Assembly (NCBI RefSeq): GCF_003352165.1
Contig: NZ_CP029176.1
Location: 3,727,501-3,791,500, forward strand
Origin: Acidibrevibacterium fodinaquatile
GTDB lineage: Bacteria > Pseudomonadota > Alphaproteobacteria > Acetobacterales > Acetobacteraceae
Direction: 5' to 3'
Length of the DNA stretch: 64,000 nucleotides
In this document: piece after piece, positions 1 to 9,229 of the stretch
Numbering within the stretch: position 1 is the stretch's first letter
Layout of the letters: the number at the start of each line of letters is the position of its first letter
Notes under the pieces: model-generated
Database searches by the model: none
Told to the model about the DNA's origin: nothing
What the model saw: the letters and a program-made list of their open reading frames with translations, nothing else
Translations under genes and position numbers: made by a program

Positions 1-242
1 TGGCCGAGAGTGCCGAGATTGGCGATCTTGATGCCGGCGACGAGGCTGCAAAGAATTTTCGCGGCGAGCCAGGGCGCGAACAGCACGCCGGCGATGGCCG
101 CGCCGTAACACGCATAATCGATCAGGAAATCGGCGAGCGCCCGCCCCGGGGCAAGGGCGAGATAGGGGGCGAGCGCGCGGCGGACATGTTCGCGCGGGAC
201 CGGGGCCGGCTCGGTTTCGGCGGTCGCGGATCGGCTCGTCAT
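1..242 (-). CDS. Fatty acid desaturase, N-terminal part (cut by window edge)
   Basis: This is the first 80 codons of a membrane fatty acid desaturase whose remainder lies left of the window. It is a near-copy of the N-terminus of the neighbouring desaturase: over 242 bases I count 6 differences, 5 of them silent and one changing Ser to Cys. The ATG at 242 has an AGGAG ribosome binding site, and similarity to the other copy continues about 35 bases upstream of the start. The window ends just before the first histidine box, so activity cannot be judged. It lies 50 bases downstream of the other copy on the same strand, so the two may share a transcript. Confidence 0.85.
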   Translation of the reverse strand, partial: MTSRSATAETEPAPVPREHVRRALAPYLALAPGRALADFLIDYACYGAAIAGVLFAPWLAAKILCSLVAGIKIANLGTLG

Positions 243-292
243 GCCATTACTCCTTCACCACGCGCTTTCATGCCTCACGGACATTGGCCTCT

Positions 293-1456
293 CTATTCGG
301 CTGCCGCAACGAGGGTGCCTCGCGGGGCTTCCTTCATGCCGCGGCCGCGTGCCACCGCCGCCCGCCGCGCGGCGCTGAGCGGAGAGGCGGCCGTCGGCCG
401 GCCCTCGAAATCGAGCCAGCAATTGCGCTCATAATCATAGAGCTTGCAGCGGCGCAGCATGTCGTTGAGCCAGGCGAAGGAAAAATCCTGACGCACGGAA
501 TCGTGCGGGGCGATCTCTTTTAAATGGTGCTGAGCGGCCCAGAGCCGATGATAGGGGATGCGCGGCATCACGTGATGCACGGGGTGCTCGTAAACGAAAT
601 GGACAAAAAGGGCGAACCAATAGGGAAAGGCGAGATGGAGCGAGATCTGCTCCATCGGCACGGTGCCCTTGCGGTCGATCGGGCGGTCGAACCAGGGAAT
701 GTCGGGGTGGGTGTGGTTGACTAGGGAGGAGAAGGAAAACAGCATCTGCCAAACATAGAACGGCAGCGCGAAGCCGAGGATGAGGGCGGTTGCGGTGCCG
801 GTCGAGGAATAGAGCGGCGCGCAGGCGAGCAAAGCCAGAAAACCGCCGAGATAGACCGCGAGCAGCGCGAAATACCACCAGGCCGAGGCCATGAAGCGCG
901 CCGGCAGAAAGGATGCGCGCGGGAAGAACCGCATGACCCACCAGCGTTCGATGATGTAATAGGGCGCAAAGCCCAGCCCGAACGGCATGCGATAGAGATG
1001 CTCGCGCCAGCGGCGAAAACGCGGCAGGGCGTCGTATTCCGCTTTCGAGAACGGCTTCCAGGCATCCCAATGCTCGCCGTTCGTTACGATGTGGTGGATG
1101 TTGTGATGGTCGTAAAGCCAGAGGCGGAAATTATAGAGGCCGGGGAGAAAGGCTAAAACGCCGACCAGGCGGTTCTGCCAGCGGCGGCGGAAAAGATTGC
1201 CGTGCGCCGCGTCATGGCCGAGAGTGCCGAGATTGGCGATCTTGATGCCGGCGACGAGGCTGCAAAGAATTTTCGCGGCGAGCCAGGGCGCGAACAGCAC
1301 GCCGGCGATGGCCGCACCGTAAGACGCATAATCGATCAGAAAATCGGCGAGCGCCCGCCCCGGAGCCAGGGCGAGATAGGGGGCGAGCGCGCGGCGGACA
1401 TGTTCGCGCGGAACCGGGGCCGGCTCGGTTTCGGCGGTCGCGGATCGGCTCGTCAT
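293..1456 (-). CDS. Membrane fatty acid desaturase
   Basis: The 387-residue protein has the three histidine boxes of membrane di-iron acyl desaturases: HDAAH at about 81-85, HHNIHH at 117-122 and HPVHH at 291-295. Hydrophobic stretches lie around 45-75, 95-115, 190-215 and 222-245. It should introduce a double bond into membrane acyl chains; regiospecificity cannot be read from the sequence. The start at 1456 is chosen because an AGGAG lies 8 bases upstream and the duplicated copy has the same start. A frame extension upstream to 1597 has no ribosome binding site and reads into the intergenic region. Confidence 0.9.
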   Translation of the reverse strand: MTSRSATAETEPAPVPREHVRRALAPYLALAPGRALADFLIDYASYGAAIAGVLFAPWLAAKILCSLVAGIKIANLGTLGHDAAHGNLFRRRWQNRLVGVLAFLPGLYNFRLWLYDHHNIHHIVTNGEHWDAWKPFSKAEYDALPRFRRWREHLYRMPFGLGFAPYYIIERWWVMRFFPRASFLPARFMASAWWYFALLAVYLGGFLALLACAPLYSSTGTATALILGFALPFYVWQMLFSFSSLVNHTHPDIPWFDRPIDRKGTVPMEQISLHLAFPYWFALFVHFVYEHPVHHVMPRIPYHRLWAAQHHLKEIAPHDSVRQDFSFAWLNDMLRRCKLYDYERNCWLDFEGRPTAASPLSAARRAAVARGRGMKEAPRGTLVAAAE

Positions 1457-1698
1457 GGCCGTTACTCCTTTACCACGCGCCTTTATGCCTCGCGGATGAT
1501 TATTGCGACGAAAATCTCCCCACGCGATTTTACGCGACGGCCTCACGCTCCGCAAGCCGAGACGAGCCGCCGCGTTCCGGCCGCTTCCCACGCGCATGGC
1601 ATGGGCACGCCACGCCGCGTTGCAGAGAGCGCCGCGAGCGATTACTTCTCGGGCAAAGCCGTCTGGTCCGCCGGGCGGAAACAGCGAGAGCGAGAGCC

Positions 1699-2670
1699 AT
1701 GCGCGTTGTGATCGATCATCGGCTGGGCGGCGCGGTTGCGGCGCCGGGCCCGCGCCATCCCGAGAAAGCCCACCGGCCGGATAACCCGATCGCGCGCAAA
1801 CCCGCCTGGATCCGGGTCAAGGCGCCGACCCATCCGGTCTATCACGAAACCCGTGCGCTGCTCGCCGAAAACCGCCTGCATACGGTCTGCGAGGAGGCGG
1901 CCTGCCCGAATATCGGCGAATGCTGGTCGGTCCGCCATGCGACCATGATGATCATGGGCGATACCTGCACCCGCGCCTGTGGTTTTTGCAATGTCCGCAC
2001 CGGCCAGCCGGCGCCGCTCGATGGCGATGAGCCGGCGCGGGTTGCGGACGCGATCGCGCGGCTCGGTCTGCGTCATGTCGTCATCACCTCGGTCGATCGT
2101 GACGATCTCGCCGATGGCGGTGCCGCGCATTTCGCCGCCGTCATCGAGGCCGTTCGCGCCCGCGCCGCCGGCACCACGATCGAGGTGCTGACCCCCGATT
2201 TCCTGCGCAAGGGCGAGGCCTGGCGGCAGGTGGCACAAGCGCGCCCCGACGTCTTCAACCATAATCTCGAAACTGTGCCGCGGCTCTACCCCGCGATCCG
2301 CCCCGGGGCGCGCTATTACCAGTCGCTCCGCCTGCTCGACCAGGTGAAGGCGCATGATCCGGCGATATTCACCAAATCCGGCCTGATGCTGGGCTTGGGC
2401 GAAAGCCGCGCCGAGGTGATGCAGGTGATGGATGATCTGCGCATCGCCGGGGTCGATTTCCTCACTCTCGGCCAATATCTGCAGCCGACGGTCAAGCATG
2501 CCGCCGTCGATCGTTTCGTGCCGCCTGAGGAATTCGCCGAATACGCGGCGCTCGCCCGCGCCCGCGGTTTCGCCATGGTCGCCGCCTCGCCGCTGACACG
2601 GAGTTCCTATCACGCCGACGCCGATTTCGCCGCCCTCCGCGCCGCGCGCAGCGCAGGCTGCGCGGCCTAG
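1699..2670 (+). CDS. lipA: Lipoyl synthase
   Basis: A radical SAM enzyme that inserts two sulfurs into protein-bound octanoyl groups to make the lipoyl cofactor of 2-oxoacid dehydrogenases and the glycine cleavage system. Both iron-sulfur sites are visible: the auxiliary cluster cysteines C64, C69 and C75, and the radical SAM CxxxCxxC at C90, C94 and C97. The C-terminal RSSY motif, which supplies a ligand to the auxiliary cluster, is present. The length of 323 residues is usual. It lies 2 bases upstream of ratA and is likely the first gene of a three-gene operon. A GAGAG sequence precedes the ATG. Confidence 0.97.
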   Translation: MRVVIDHRLGGAVAAPGPRHPEKAHRPDNPIARKPAWIRVKAPTHPVYHETRALLAENRLHTVCEEAACPNIGECWSVRHATMMIMGDTCTRACGFCNVRTGQPAPLDGDEPARVADAIARLGLRHVVITSVDRDDLADGGAAHFAAVIEAVRARAAGTTIEVLTPDFLRKGEAWRQVAQARPDVFNHNLETVPRLYPAIRPGARYYQSLRLLDQVKAHDPAIFTKSGLMLGLGESRAEVMQVMDDLRIAGVDFLTLGQYLQPTVKHAAVDRFVPPEEFAEYAALARARGFAMVAASPLTRSSYHADADFAALRAARSAGCAA

Positions 2671-2672
2671 CG

Positions 2673-3152
2673 ATGCCGACCCATGCCGAGCGCCGGGTGG
2701 TCGGCTATCGGCCGGAGCAGCTTTTCGATCTCGTCGCCGATATCGGCAAATATCCCGAATTTCTGCCCTGGTGCATCGGTGCCCGGGTGCGGGCCCAGAG
2801 TGACGCCGAGGTGGTCGCCGATCTCACCATCGGCTTCGGCCCGTTTCGCGAAAGTTTTACCAGCCGCGTCGCGCTCGAGCGGCCTGCGCTCATTCGCGTG
2901 CGTTATGAAAACGGCCCCTTCCGCTATCTCAACAATCAGTGGCGCTTCGCGCCCGACCCGAGGGGAACACATGTCGATTTCTTCGTCGATTTCGAATTCC
3001 GTTCGCGGATTCTGCAGGCCGCCATCGGCGTCGTGTTCAATGAGGCGGTGCGGCGCATGGTGAACGCGTTTTTGAAGCGCGCCGGCGAGGTCTATGGCCC
3101 GCCGGCGCGGCAAAACCCGGCCTCGCCGCTCGTCACCGCGGCGAAACCCTGA
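2673..3152 (+). CDS. ratA: Coq10/RatA-type START domain protein
   Basis: A 159-residue SRPBCC (START-like) protein of the Coq10/RatA family. It has the N-terminal ERRVVGYRPEQLFDLVADI block and the FLPWC motif characteristic of the family, and a C-terminal helix rich in hydrophobic residues. Coq10 homologues bind ubiquinone and support respiration; the E. coli RatA toxin activity belongs to the same family but is not implied here. It follows lipA by 2 bases and shares an ATGA overlap with the next gene. Linkage to lipA is common in alphaproteobacteria, as I recall. Confidence 0.88.
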   Translation: MPTHAERRVVGYRPEQLFDLVADIGKYPEFLPWCIGARVRAQSDAEVVADLTIGFGPFRESFTSRVALERPALIRVRYENGPFRYLNNQWRFAPDPRGTHVDFFVDFEFRSRILQAAIGVVFNEAVRRMVNAFLKRAGEVYGPPARQNPASPLVTAAKP

Positions 3153-4222
3153 TGGCGCTCGCCCCATCTTTGCCCGATCCGGCTTTGCCGCCGGTCAGGG
3201 TGAACCTGTTTTCCGACACCCAATCGCGCCCGAGCCCGGCGATGCGGGCGGCGATGGCGGCGGCCGAGGTTGGCGATGAGCAGCGCGGCGAGGATCCGAC
3301 GATCAACGCCCTTTGCGCCCGCATGGCGACGCTTCTGGGCAAGGAAGCGGCGATGTTCCTGCCCTCGGGCACGATGTGCAACGAGATCGCCATTCTCACC
3401 CATTGCCGTCCCGGTGACGAAATTCTCGCCCACGAAATGTCCCATATCGCGACCAGCGAGGGCGGCGCGCCCTGGGCGCTCGCCGGGGCGCGGGTTGTCG
3501 GCCTTCCCGGCGCGCGCGGGATGTTCGAGGCCGCCACCTTGGACGCGGCGCTGACGCCACGCGGCTATCGCTATGCCGCGCCGCAGACCTTGCTCGCCGT
3601 CGAGCAGACCGCGAATTTCGGCGGCGGCAGTGTCTGGCCGCAAGCCGCGCTGGCGGCGGTCGCCGACCTCGCCCATCGCCACGGCTTGAAAACCCACATG
3701 GACGGGGCGCGGCTTCTGAACGCGGTGGTGGCGAGCGGCATTGCGGCCGCCGACATGGCGGCGCCGTTCGACAGCGTCTGGCTCGATTTCACCAAGGGGT
3801 TGGGCGCGCCGATCGGTGCCGTTCTCGCGGGCGATGCGGCGTTCATCGACGCTGCCTGGCGTTGGAAGCAGCGACTCGGCGGCGCCTTCCGCCAGGGCGG
3901 CATCGCTGCCGCCGGCTGCCTTTACGCGCTCGATCACCATGTCGCGCGGCTTGCCGAGGACCATGCCAATGCCGCCCGCCTCGCCGAGGGGCTAGCGGCG
4001 ATTCCGGGTCTCGCGGTCGAGACGCCGGAGACCAATCTGGTGTTTTTCGAACTCACCAACGGTCTTCCGATCGAGACGCTCGCGGCACGACTGCGCGCCC
4101 GCGGCGTCCTCATCAGCGTCTTCGGGCGCGGTCGTGGGCGGGCCGGGTTGCATCTCGACATCACACGCGCGGACGTCGAGTTCGCGATCGAATCATTTCG
4201 CATAGCAGTTGAGGACGACTAA
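3152..4222 (+). CDS. Low-specificity threonine aldolase-type PLP enzyme
   Basis: A fold-type I PLP enzyme of the beta-eliminating lyase/threonine aldolase family, 356 residues, cleaving L-threonine or L-allo-threonine to glycine and acetaldehyde. Family features seen are the N-terminal NLFSDTQSRPSPAM block, the LPSGTMCN segment, the MDGARL motif and the PLP lysine in DFTKGLGAPIG. The start codon overlaps the ratA stop as ATGA, which indicates translational coupling. Substrate stereochemistry cannot be told from sequence. Confidence 0.9.
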   Translation: MALAPSLPDPALPPVRVNLFSDTQSRPSPAMRAAMAAAEVGDEQRGEDPTINALCARMATLLGKEAAMFLPSGTMCNEIAILTHCRPGDEILAHEMSHIATSEGGAPWALAGARVVGLPGARGMFEAATLDAALTPRGYRYAAPQTLLAVEQTANFGGGSVWPQAALAAVADLAHRHGLKTHMDGARLLNAVVASGIAAADMAAPFDSVWLDFTKGLGAPIGAVLAGDAAFIDAAWRWKQRLGGAFRQGGIAAAGCLYALDHHVARLAEDHANAARLAEGLAAIPGLAVETPETNLVFFELTNGLPIETLAARLRARGVLISVFGRGRGRAGLHLDITRADVEFAIESFRIAVEDD

Positions 4223-4321
4223 GGGCTTGACCGCGGGCGGGCGGAATGATTAGCGGTTACGGGCCGGCGCATCGAGCCGGGCAACTTAGATTCGTCGCGA
4301 GCGACACCAAGGAGAATAAGT

Positions 4322-4546
4322 ATGAAGCGTTTCGTGGTTGCGTTGGCCGCCGTCCTGCTCCTCGCCGGACCGGCCTTCGCGCAGAGTGACCAGAAGGCCC
4401 AGGGCACCGAGGCTCAGACCGACCAGAAGGCTCCGAATGAGCATCACAAGATGAAGAAATCCGCGCACAAGAAGTCGACCAAGAAGGCCGCACCGGCGGC
4501 GAACGCCGCGCCAGCACCGGCGGCGGGTGGCGCGACGCAGAACTGA
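4322..4546 (+). CDS. Small secreted lysine/alanine-rich protein
   Basis: A 74-residue protein with a clear signal peptide (MKRFVVALAAVLLLAGPAFA, cleavage after AFA). The mature part of about 54 residues is hydrophilic and rich in Lys, Gln and Ala, with a cluster of basic residues and histidines in the middle and a Pro/Ala-rich tail. An AAGGAG lies 8 bases upstream of the ATG. I do not recognise the family. Such small cationic periplasmic proteins are frequent in acidophilic Acetobacteraceae, but no function can be assigned. A hairpin terminator follows. Confidence 0.75.
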   Translation: MKRFVVALAAVLLLAGPAFAQSDQKAQGTEAQTDQKAPNEHHKMKKSAHKKSTKKAAPAANAAPAPAAGGATQN

Positions 4547-4585
4547 TCACGCCGCAAGGCCATCGGCGCAACGCCACAGCGAAAG

Positions 4586-4610
4586 ACCGGGGGGAGGCAT
4601 TCCCCCCGGT
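4586..4610 (+). terminator. Hairpin after small secreted protein gene
   Basis: A perfect 9-bp stem (ACCGGGGGG with CCCCCCGGT) around a 7-base loop lies 40 bases after the stop codon. The 3' flank is pyrimidine rich (TCTC) rather than a U-run. It sits between convergent genes and is a likely transcription terminator for the plus-strand gene. Confidence 0.6.
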
Positions 4611-4662
4611 TCTCGTCGCCATTTCGCGGCTCGACCCGCCTGCCCACGCGTGACGCTCGCGT

Positions 4663-5151
4663 TCAGTTGAGAAAATCCTGAAGCTGATTAATCGCTTCCC
4701 TCGTCGCGGCCGCTCGGATCTCGTTGCGGCTGCCGAGGAATTTTCGTGACAGCGCCCGCACCTCGCCAGCGCGCGCAAGCCCGAACCAGACCAGCCCCAC
4801 CGGTTTTTCCGCACTCCCACCGCCGGGCCCGGCGATGCCGGTAATGGCAAGCGCGACCCCGGCCGCGGCCCGCGCCAGCGCCCCCGCTGCCATCGCCCGC
4901 GCAACCGCCTCGCTCACCGCACCATGAGCCGCGAGCAACGCCGCCGGCACGCCCAGCAAGTCGATTTTCGCTTCATTCGCATAGGTCACGAAGCCATGGC
5001 CGAACACGTCGCTCGCCCCGGGAATTGCGGTGATCAGGGCGGCGACCAGCCCGCCGGTGCAGCTTTCCGCGGTCGCAAGCCTGAGCCCGCGCGCGCGAAG
5101 ACGGCCGAGCAAAGCCTCCGCCGCACGATATTCGTCCTCCTCCGGAACCAT
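4663..5151 (-). CDS. pncC: CinA-family nicotinamide-nucleotide amidase
   Basis: A 162-residue stand-alone CinA C-terminal domain protein (PncC type), which deamidates nicotinamide mononucleotide to nicotinate mononucleotide in pyridine nucleotide recycling. The diagnostic ATAESCTGG motif near the N-terminus and the ITGIAGPGGGS motif in the second half are present. The start at 5151 gives a TGATG overlap with the pgpA stop and a GGGGAGG ribosome binding site; the frame also opens 10 codons upstream. It is the last gene of slt-pgpA-pncC. Confidence 0.9.
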   Translation of the reverse strand: MVPEEDEYRAAEALLGRLRARGLRLATAESCTGGLVAALITAIPGASDVFGHGFVTYANEAKIDLLGVPAALLAAHGAVSEAVARAMAAGALARAAAGVALAITGIAGPGGGSAEKPVGLVWFGLARAGEVRALSRKFLGSRNEIRAAATREAINQLQDFLN

Positions 5152-5603
5152 CACCAGCCTCCCCCTCTCTGCACCAGCCACAAAATCGCCGCAGCGAAAC
5201 CGCCGGCGACGAGATCATCGCCCATCACGCCGAGCGTGTCATGGCGGCGGTCGAGCCCGCCGATCGGCCCCGGTTTCCAAATATCGAACAGCCGAAAGAG
5301 CGCGAAGCCGAGCAGGATCGGCCAAAACCGCGGCGCGCCGAGCGGCAGCAAAGCGAGCCATTGCCCAGCGATCTCATCGATCACCACCCAGCCCGGATCA
5401 TGGCCCCCGGCGCCGGCCTCAGCGATCGCCCAAAGACCGCCGATCGCCGCCAGCAGCACCGCTGCCAGCAGCGCATGGTGCCCCAGCGCCAGCAGCGCCG
5501 CCCCCACCACAGCCGCGAACAGGCTCGCCCACGTGCCCGGGGCGCGCGGCAGAAACCCGACACCGCCGCCGCTCGCAATGGCGCGCGCGAAGGCGGTTTT
5601 CAT
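5151..5603 (-). CDS. pgpA: Phosphatidylglycerophosphatase A
   Basis: A 150-residue membrane enzyme that dephosphorylates phosphatidylglycerol phosphate to phosphatidylglycerol. Family hallmarks are the GFLPRAPGTWASL block near the N-terminus, the DEIAGQW motif, the FRLFDIWKPGPI segment and the C-terminal DDLVAG motif, with several hydrophobic helices between. The start codon overlaps the slt stop and the stop overlaps the pncC start, so the three genes are coupled. Confidence 0.95.
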   Translation of the reverse strand: MKTAFARAIASGGGVGFLPRAPGTWASLFAAVVGAALLALGHHALLAAVLLAAIGGLWAIAEAGAGGHDPGWVVIDEIAGQWLALLPLGAPRFWPILLGFALFRLFDIWKPGPIGGLDRRHDTLGVMGDDLVAGGFAAAILWLVQRGGGW

Positions 5604-7576
5604 GGCGCGAGCGGATCCCTGAACGGCTCATGCCGCTTGGCCTGGTAGATGACGATATTCTCGGCGACCCGTTCGACGTAATTGCGCGTCTCACCGAAGG
5701 GGATGCGCTCGATCCAGTCGATCATCGCGGTCTCGGAGGGGTCTCCACGCGGATCGCCGTTGGCGGCAAGCCAGGCTGCAACGTTGCTCGGCCCGCCATT
5801 ATAGGCGGCGAGCGCCAGCGGCAAGGCGCCGTCGAAGCGGCCCAACAGCGCGGCAAGGTAAGCAGAGCCGAGCCGGATATTGAGGCTGGCATCGCGGGTG
5901 AGATCGCCGCTCACCAGCGCAAGACCGAGCGTGTGGGCGACCTGCCGGGCGGTAGCGGGCAGAAGCTGCATCAGCCCGAGCGCGCCCGACGGGCTCACGG
6001 CGGCGATGTCGAAGCTGCTTTCCTGGCGGATCAGGCCGAGCACCGTCGCCGGCGGGAGCGGCCGCGGCGGCACATCGACCGCGAGCGGCCAGCCGGCTTC
6101 GGGCAACATCGCGCCATCGCGCCCGGCGCGCCGCGCGATCGCGACCGCGACATCGGGCAGGCCGAAGGAGAGACCGAGCCGCGCGGCGAGGGCGCGATAG
6201 CGCGGCTCGGGGGCGCGCGTTGCGAGATCGGTGAGAAACGGCCGCGCCCGGTTCGCCGCCCCCCATGCCACGAGGAGGTTGGCCGCGCGGGCGAGGTCGC
6301 GGCGCGCAAAATCCTGCGCCTCGAGGGGGCTTGAGGTCGGATCACGGAGCGCGCGAATGCGCCCAGCCAGCCGCGCCGGCGACCAGCCGAGCGCGAGGGC
6401 GGCACGCTGGCCGTAGAAAGTCACCGGCCAGTCCGCGGCACGCCGATATTCGGCCCGCGCGCCGGCGCGATCGCCCTCTGCGGTCGCCGTGCGGGCCAGC
6501 CAATAATGGGCGCGGGCTTGCGTGATGACCGCCGGCGATAGCGCGGCGAGCGCCTGGAAGTGCGGCGCCGCGCGGGCCGGATCGTGAAGGGCGGTCAGGG
6601 CGATGAACCCGGCGAGGAACGTGCCCTCGACGCGCGTGACCGGCGCTAGCTCGTCGGTGCCGGCCAACCCGCCCGCGATCACCGCATAGGCTTGGGCAGG
6701 ATCACCGCCGGCGAGGATTTGCCGGGCGAGATTTTCGCGCTCGGCGAGGAAGAGGGCGGCACGCTCGCCGGCACCCTCGGTCGCGGCGACGCCGCTCGCG
6801 TGCCAGAGTGCGGCCGCGTCGGCGAGCCGCCCGGCGCGCCGCAACCAGCGCGCGGTCTCGAAAAAGACCAACGGCCAAGCCCGTGTCGCGGCCGGCAGGG
6901 CGGCGAGGAGATCGCCCGCCTCCGGCCGATCGGCGTGGAGCGCGAGCGCCGCCCGCGCCGCCGCCTGCTGCGCCGGCGTCATTTCCGGCAAAGCGCGCGC
7001 GGCAGCAGTGGCGTTGCGGGGCAAGAGGCGGGTGAAACGCGCCCAGGTGGCGGCGGGGGTGAGGGCTGCGGGCCAGCGCGCCACGAGAATGGCCTCGGCC
7101 GCCGGGTCGTCGATGCCGCCGCTCCAGGCAAGGCCCGCGGCCCGCGCCGCCGCCGCGGTATCGCCGATCGCCGCCGCGGCATTGGCGCAACGGAGCCAGG
7201 CTTCGGGCAACACCGGCGGGGCGCGGAGGCAAAACGCCGCCGCCGCGCGATCATCGGCGAGCGCGATCAAAGCCTCGTCCTGCCGGCGCGCCAGCAGATC
7301 CTGCTGCGGCCAATCCGGGTTCGCCGCGATGAAATCGGCGATGTCGCCGGCGCTCGCGGCGCCCGGGGCGAGCAGGCGATAATAGGTGACGAGCTTGGCG
7401 GCGATGGGATCGGCGATCGCCGCCGCGAGTGCCGCGGCGCGTGGCCAGTCATTGCCGCGGATCGCGGCGATGACGTCGTTGGCCGGGGTGTTCGCCGGGC
7501 TCTGCGCGCAAACCGGCGGGGCGAATACGAGCGGCAGGAGCAGCAGCAGCGGCAAAACGGTTCGGCGGTGCGACAT
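5600..7576 (-). CDS. slt: Soluble lytic murein transglycosylase
   Basis: A 658-residue periplasmic peptidoglycan lyase that cleaves the MurNAc-GlcNAc bond to form 1,6-anhydro ends. The signal peptide is MSHRRTVLPLLLLLPL onward with cleavage near VCAQ. A long alanine-rich helical superhelix (about 30-460) is followed by the Slt70-type catalytic domain, with the catalytic Glu in RQESSFD, the GLMQLLPATA motif and AYNGG. The start at 7576 is chosen because it gives the signal peptide; the frame remains open to 7996 across the divergent promoter region and the dapA start, which cannot be coding. Confidence 0.93.
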   Translation of the reverse strand: MSHRRTVLPLLLLLPLVFAPPVCAQSPANTPANDVIAAIRGNDWPRAAALAAAIADPIAAKLVTYYRLLAPGAASAGDIADFIAANPDWPQQDLLARRQDEALIALADDRAAAAFCLRAPPVLPEAWLRCANAAAAIGDTAAAARAAGLAWSGGIDDPAAEAILVARWPAALTPAATWARFTRLLPRNATAAARALPEMTPAQQAAARAALALHADRPEAGDLLAALPAATRAWPLVFFETARWLRRAGRLADAAALWHASGVAATEGAGERAALFLAERENLARQILAGGDPAQAYAVIAGGLAGTDELAPVTRVEGTFLAGFIALTALHDPARAAPHFQALAALSPAVITQARAHYWLARTATAEGDRAGARAEYRRAADWPVTFYGQRAALALGWSPARLAGRIRALRDPTSSPLEAQDFARRDLARAANLLVAWGAANRARPFLTDLATRAPEPRYRALAARLGLSFGLPDVAVAIARRAGRDGAMLPEAGWPLAVDVPPRPLPPATVLGLIRQESSFDIAAVSPSGALGLMQLLPATARQVAHTLGLALVSGDLTRDASLNIRLGSAYLAALLGRFDGALPLALAAYNGGPSNVAAWLAANGDPRGDPSETAMIDWIERIPFGETRNYVERVAENIVIYQAKRHEPFRDPLAP

Positions 7577-7670
7577 TCCCCCCCTATAGCGCGGCGCGGC
7601 CTTGCGGCGTATCCCCCGCCGGTCGTAGATAATCGGGCGGGTTTCGCCGCCGGTCGGGTGGGAGGTCATC

Positions 7671-8564
7671 ATGGTCAAGGGTTCGATGTTTCGCGGCTCG
7701 CTGGTCGCGCTGATCACCCCGATGCGCGCCGATGGTACGCTGGACGAGGCGGCGCTGGCGCGCTTCGTCGAATGGCAGATCGCCGAGGGGACGAATGGGC
7801 TGGTCCCGGTCGGCACCACCGGCGAATCTCCGACCCTGAGCCATGCCGAACACAAGCGGGTGGTCGAGATCGTGCTCGACGTCGCCAAGGGACGGGTGCC
7901 GGTGATCGCCGGCGCGGGCTCGAACAGCACCGCCGAAGCGATCGAACTCGCGCGCCACGCCCGATCCGTCGGCGCCGACGGCGCGCTGGTGGTCACGCCC
8001 TATTACAACAAACCGACCCAGGAAGGGCTTTTTCTTCATTTCACGGCGATCGCCGACGCCGTCGATCTGCCGATCATCATCTACAACATCCCGCCCCGCA
8101 GCGTCATCGACATGAGTGTCGAGACCATGGCGCGGCTGGCGAAACATCCGAATATCGTCGGCGTCAAGGACGCGACCGCCAATCTCGCCCGCCCGCTCCA
8201 CACCCGCGCCGCCTGCGGCCCGGATTTCTGCCAGCTTTCCGGCGAGGACCATACAGCGCTCGCCTTCCTCGCGGCTGGCGGCCATGGCTGCATCAGCGTC
8301 ACCGGCAATGTCGCGCCGAAACTCTGCGCGAGCATGCAGCGCGCCTGGGCGGAAGGGCGGATCGATGAGGCGATGGCGATCCAGGACCGGCTTTTGCCGC
8401 TGCATGACGCGCTCTTCGCCGAGACCAGCCCGGGGCCGGTGAAATTCGCCGCCTCCCTGCTCGGCTTTTCTGCGGCGCACTGCCGTCTGCCGCTGGCGCC
8501 GATCGCCGATGCGACCGCCGGACGGGTGCGCGCGGCGATGGCCGGGCTCGGCCTCATCGCCTGA
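7671..8564 (+). CDS. dapA: 4-hydroxy-tetrahydrodipicolinate synthase
   Basis: This condenses pyruvate with aspartate semialdehyde, the first committed step to lysine and diaminopimelate. The Schiff-base lysine is K166 (VGVKDAT), the catalytic Tyr is Y138 (IIIYNIPP), and the GTTGES pyruvate-binding motif lies at 48-53. The length of 297 residues is normal. A GGGAGG lies just upstream of the ATG. It is divergent from slt across 94 bases and is followed 19 bases later by smpB. Confidence 0.96.
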   Translation: MVKGSMFRGSLVALITPMRADGTLDEAALARFVEWQIAEGTNGLVPVGTTGESPTLSHAEHKRVVEIVLDVAKGRVPVIAGAGSNSTAEAIELARHARSVGADGALVVTPYYNKPTQEGLFLHFTAIADAVDLPIIIYNIPPRSVIDMSVETMARLAKHPNIVGVKDATANLARPLHTRAACGPDFCQLSGEDHTALAFLAAGGHGCISVTGNVAPKLCASMQRAWAEGRIDEAMAIQDRLLPLHDALFAETSPGPVKFAASLLGFSAAHCRLPLAPIADATAGRVRAAMAGLGLIA

Positions 8565-8583
8565 CCGGCGCGGGATCGCGGCG

Positions 8584-9072
8584 ATGGCCGGCAAGGGCGA
8601 GAAGGGCCCACGCATGATCACCACCGGGGTTGCGGCGCAAAACCGCAAGGCGCGGTTCGATTACGCGATCGGCCGCACCGTCGAGGCCGGCCTCGTGCTC
8701 AAGGGGGCGGAGGTGAAATCGCTCCGTCTCGGCCGCGCCACCTTGAGCGAGGCCTGGGCCGGCGAGCGCGAGGGTGAAATCTACCTCTTCAACGCCTATA
8801 TCCCGGAATACCAGGGTGGCGTGCTGTCGCGCTTTGAGCCGCGCGCGCCACGCAAGCTTTTGCTCAAGCGCAAGGAAATCCGCGAACTCGCCGGCGCGGT
8901 CTCGCGCGAAGGCGTGACCCTGGTGCCGCTTCAGATCCATTTCAACGATCGTGGCCGCGCCAAATTGCTGCTCGGCCTCGGCGAGGGGCGCAAAAAAGCC
9001 GACAAACGCGCCGCCATCGCCGCCCGCGACTGGCAGCGCGACAAAGCACGGATCATGCGCGCGCGCGGTTAG
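8584..9072 (+). CDS. smpB: SsrA-binding protein
   Basis: A 162-residue tmRNA partner that delivers SsrA RNA to stalled ribosomes for trans-translation. The conserved N-terminal region (AQNRKARFDYAI), the GAEVKSLR motif, the YIPEY segment and the basic C-terminal tail (KADKRAAIAARDWQRDKARIM) are all present. The start at 8584 fits family length; the frame extends 25 codons upstream into the dapA tail. tmRNA itself is not in the window. A full repeat element follows directly. Confidence 0.95.
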   Translation: MAGKGEKGPRMITTGVAAQNRKARFDYAIGRTVEAGLVLKGAEVKSLRLGRATLSEAWAGEREGEIYLFNAYIPEYQGGVLSRFEPRAPRKLLLKRKEIRELAGAVSREGVTLVPLQIHFNDRGRAKLLLGLGEGRKKADKRAAIAARDWQRDKARIMRARG

Positions 9073-9092
9073 CGGGCGTATAAAAGTAAGTC

Positions 9093-9229
9093 CTTCTTTT
9101 TCTGAAGAAAAAGAAGCAAAAAGACCTTTTCCCCGTTCCCTTGGAGCGGCGAGCATCTTCGGAGCGGGCAGTGCCTGCGGCACTGCCCAACGGACAAAAG
9201 TTTTTTGGTTCTTTTTTTCAAAAAAGAAC
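9093..9229 (+). repeat. Miniature inverted-repeat element, full copy A
   Basis: A 137-base element between smpB and rpmB. The left end is a 10-bp hairpin (CTTCTTTTTC with GAAAAAGAAG, loop TGAA). The right end is a 10-bp hairpin (GTTCTTTTTT with AAAAAAGAAC). The two ends, about 40 bases each, are imperfect inverted repeats of one another. A GC-rich palindrome (GGGCAGTGCC with GGCACTGCCC) at 9166-9188 lies inside the right end. Six other full, half or degenerate copies occur in the window. Each end could act as an intrinsic terminator. Confidence 0.9.

Noticed and set aside
5030-6334. A 434-codon plus-strand frame over slt, pgpA and pncC
   Set aside because: Antisense to three coupled genes and low-complexity Arg/Ala/Pro rich.
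7577-7996. N-terminal extension of slt
   Set aside because: It crosses the divergent dapA start; the signal peptide begins at 7576.
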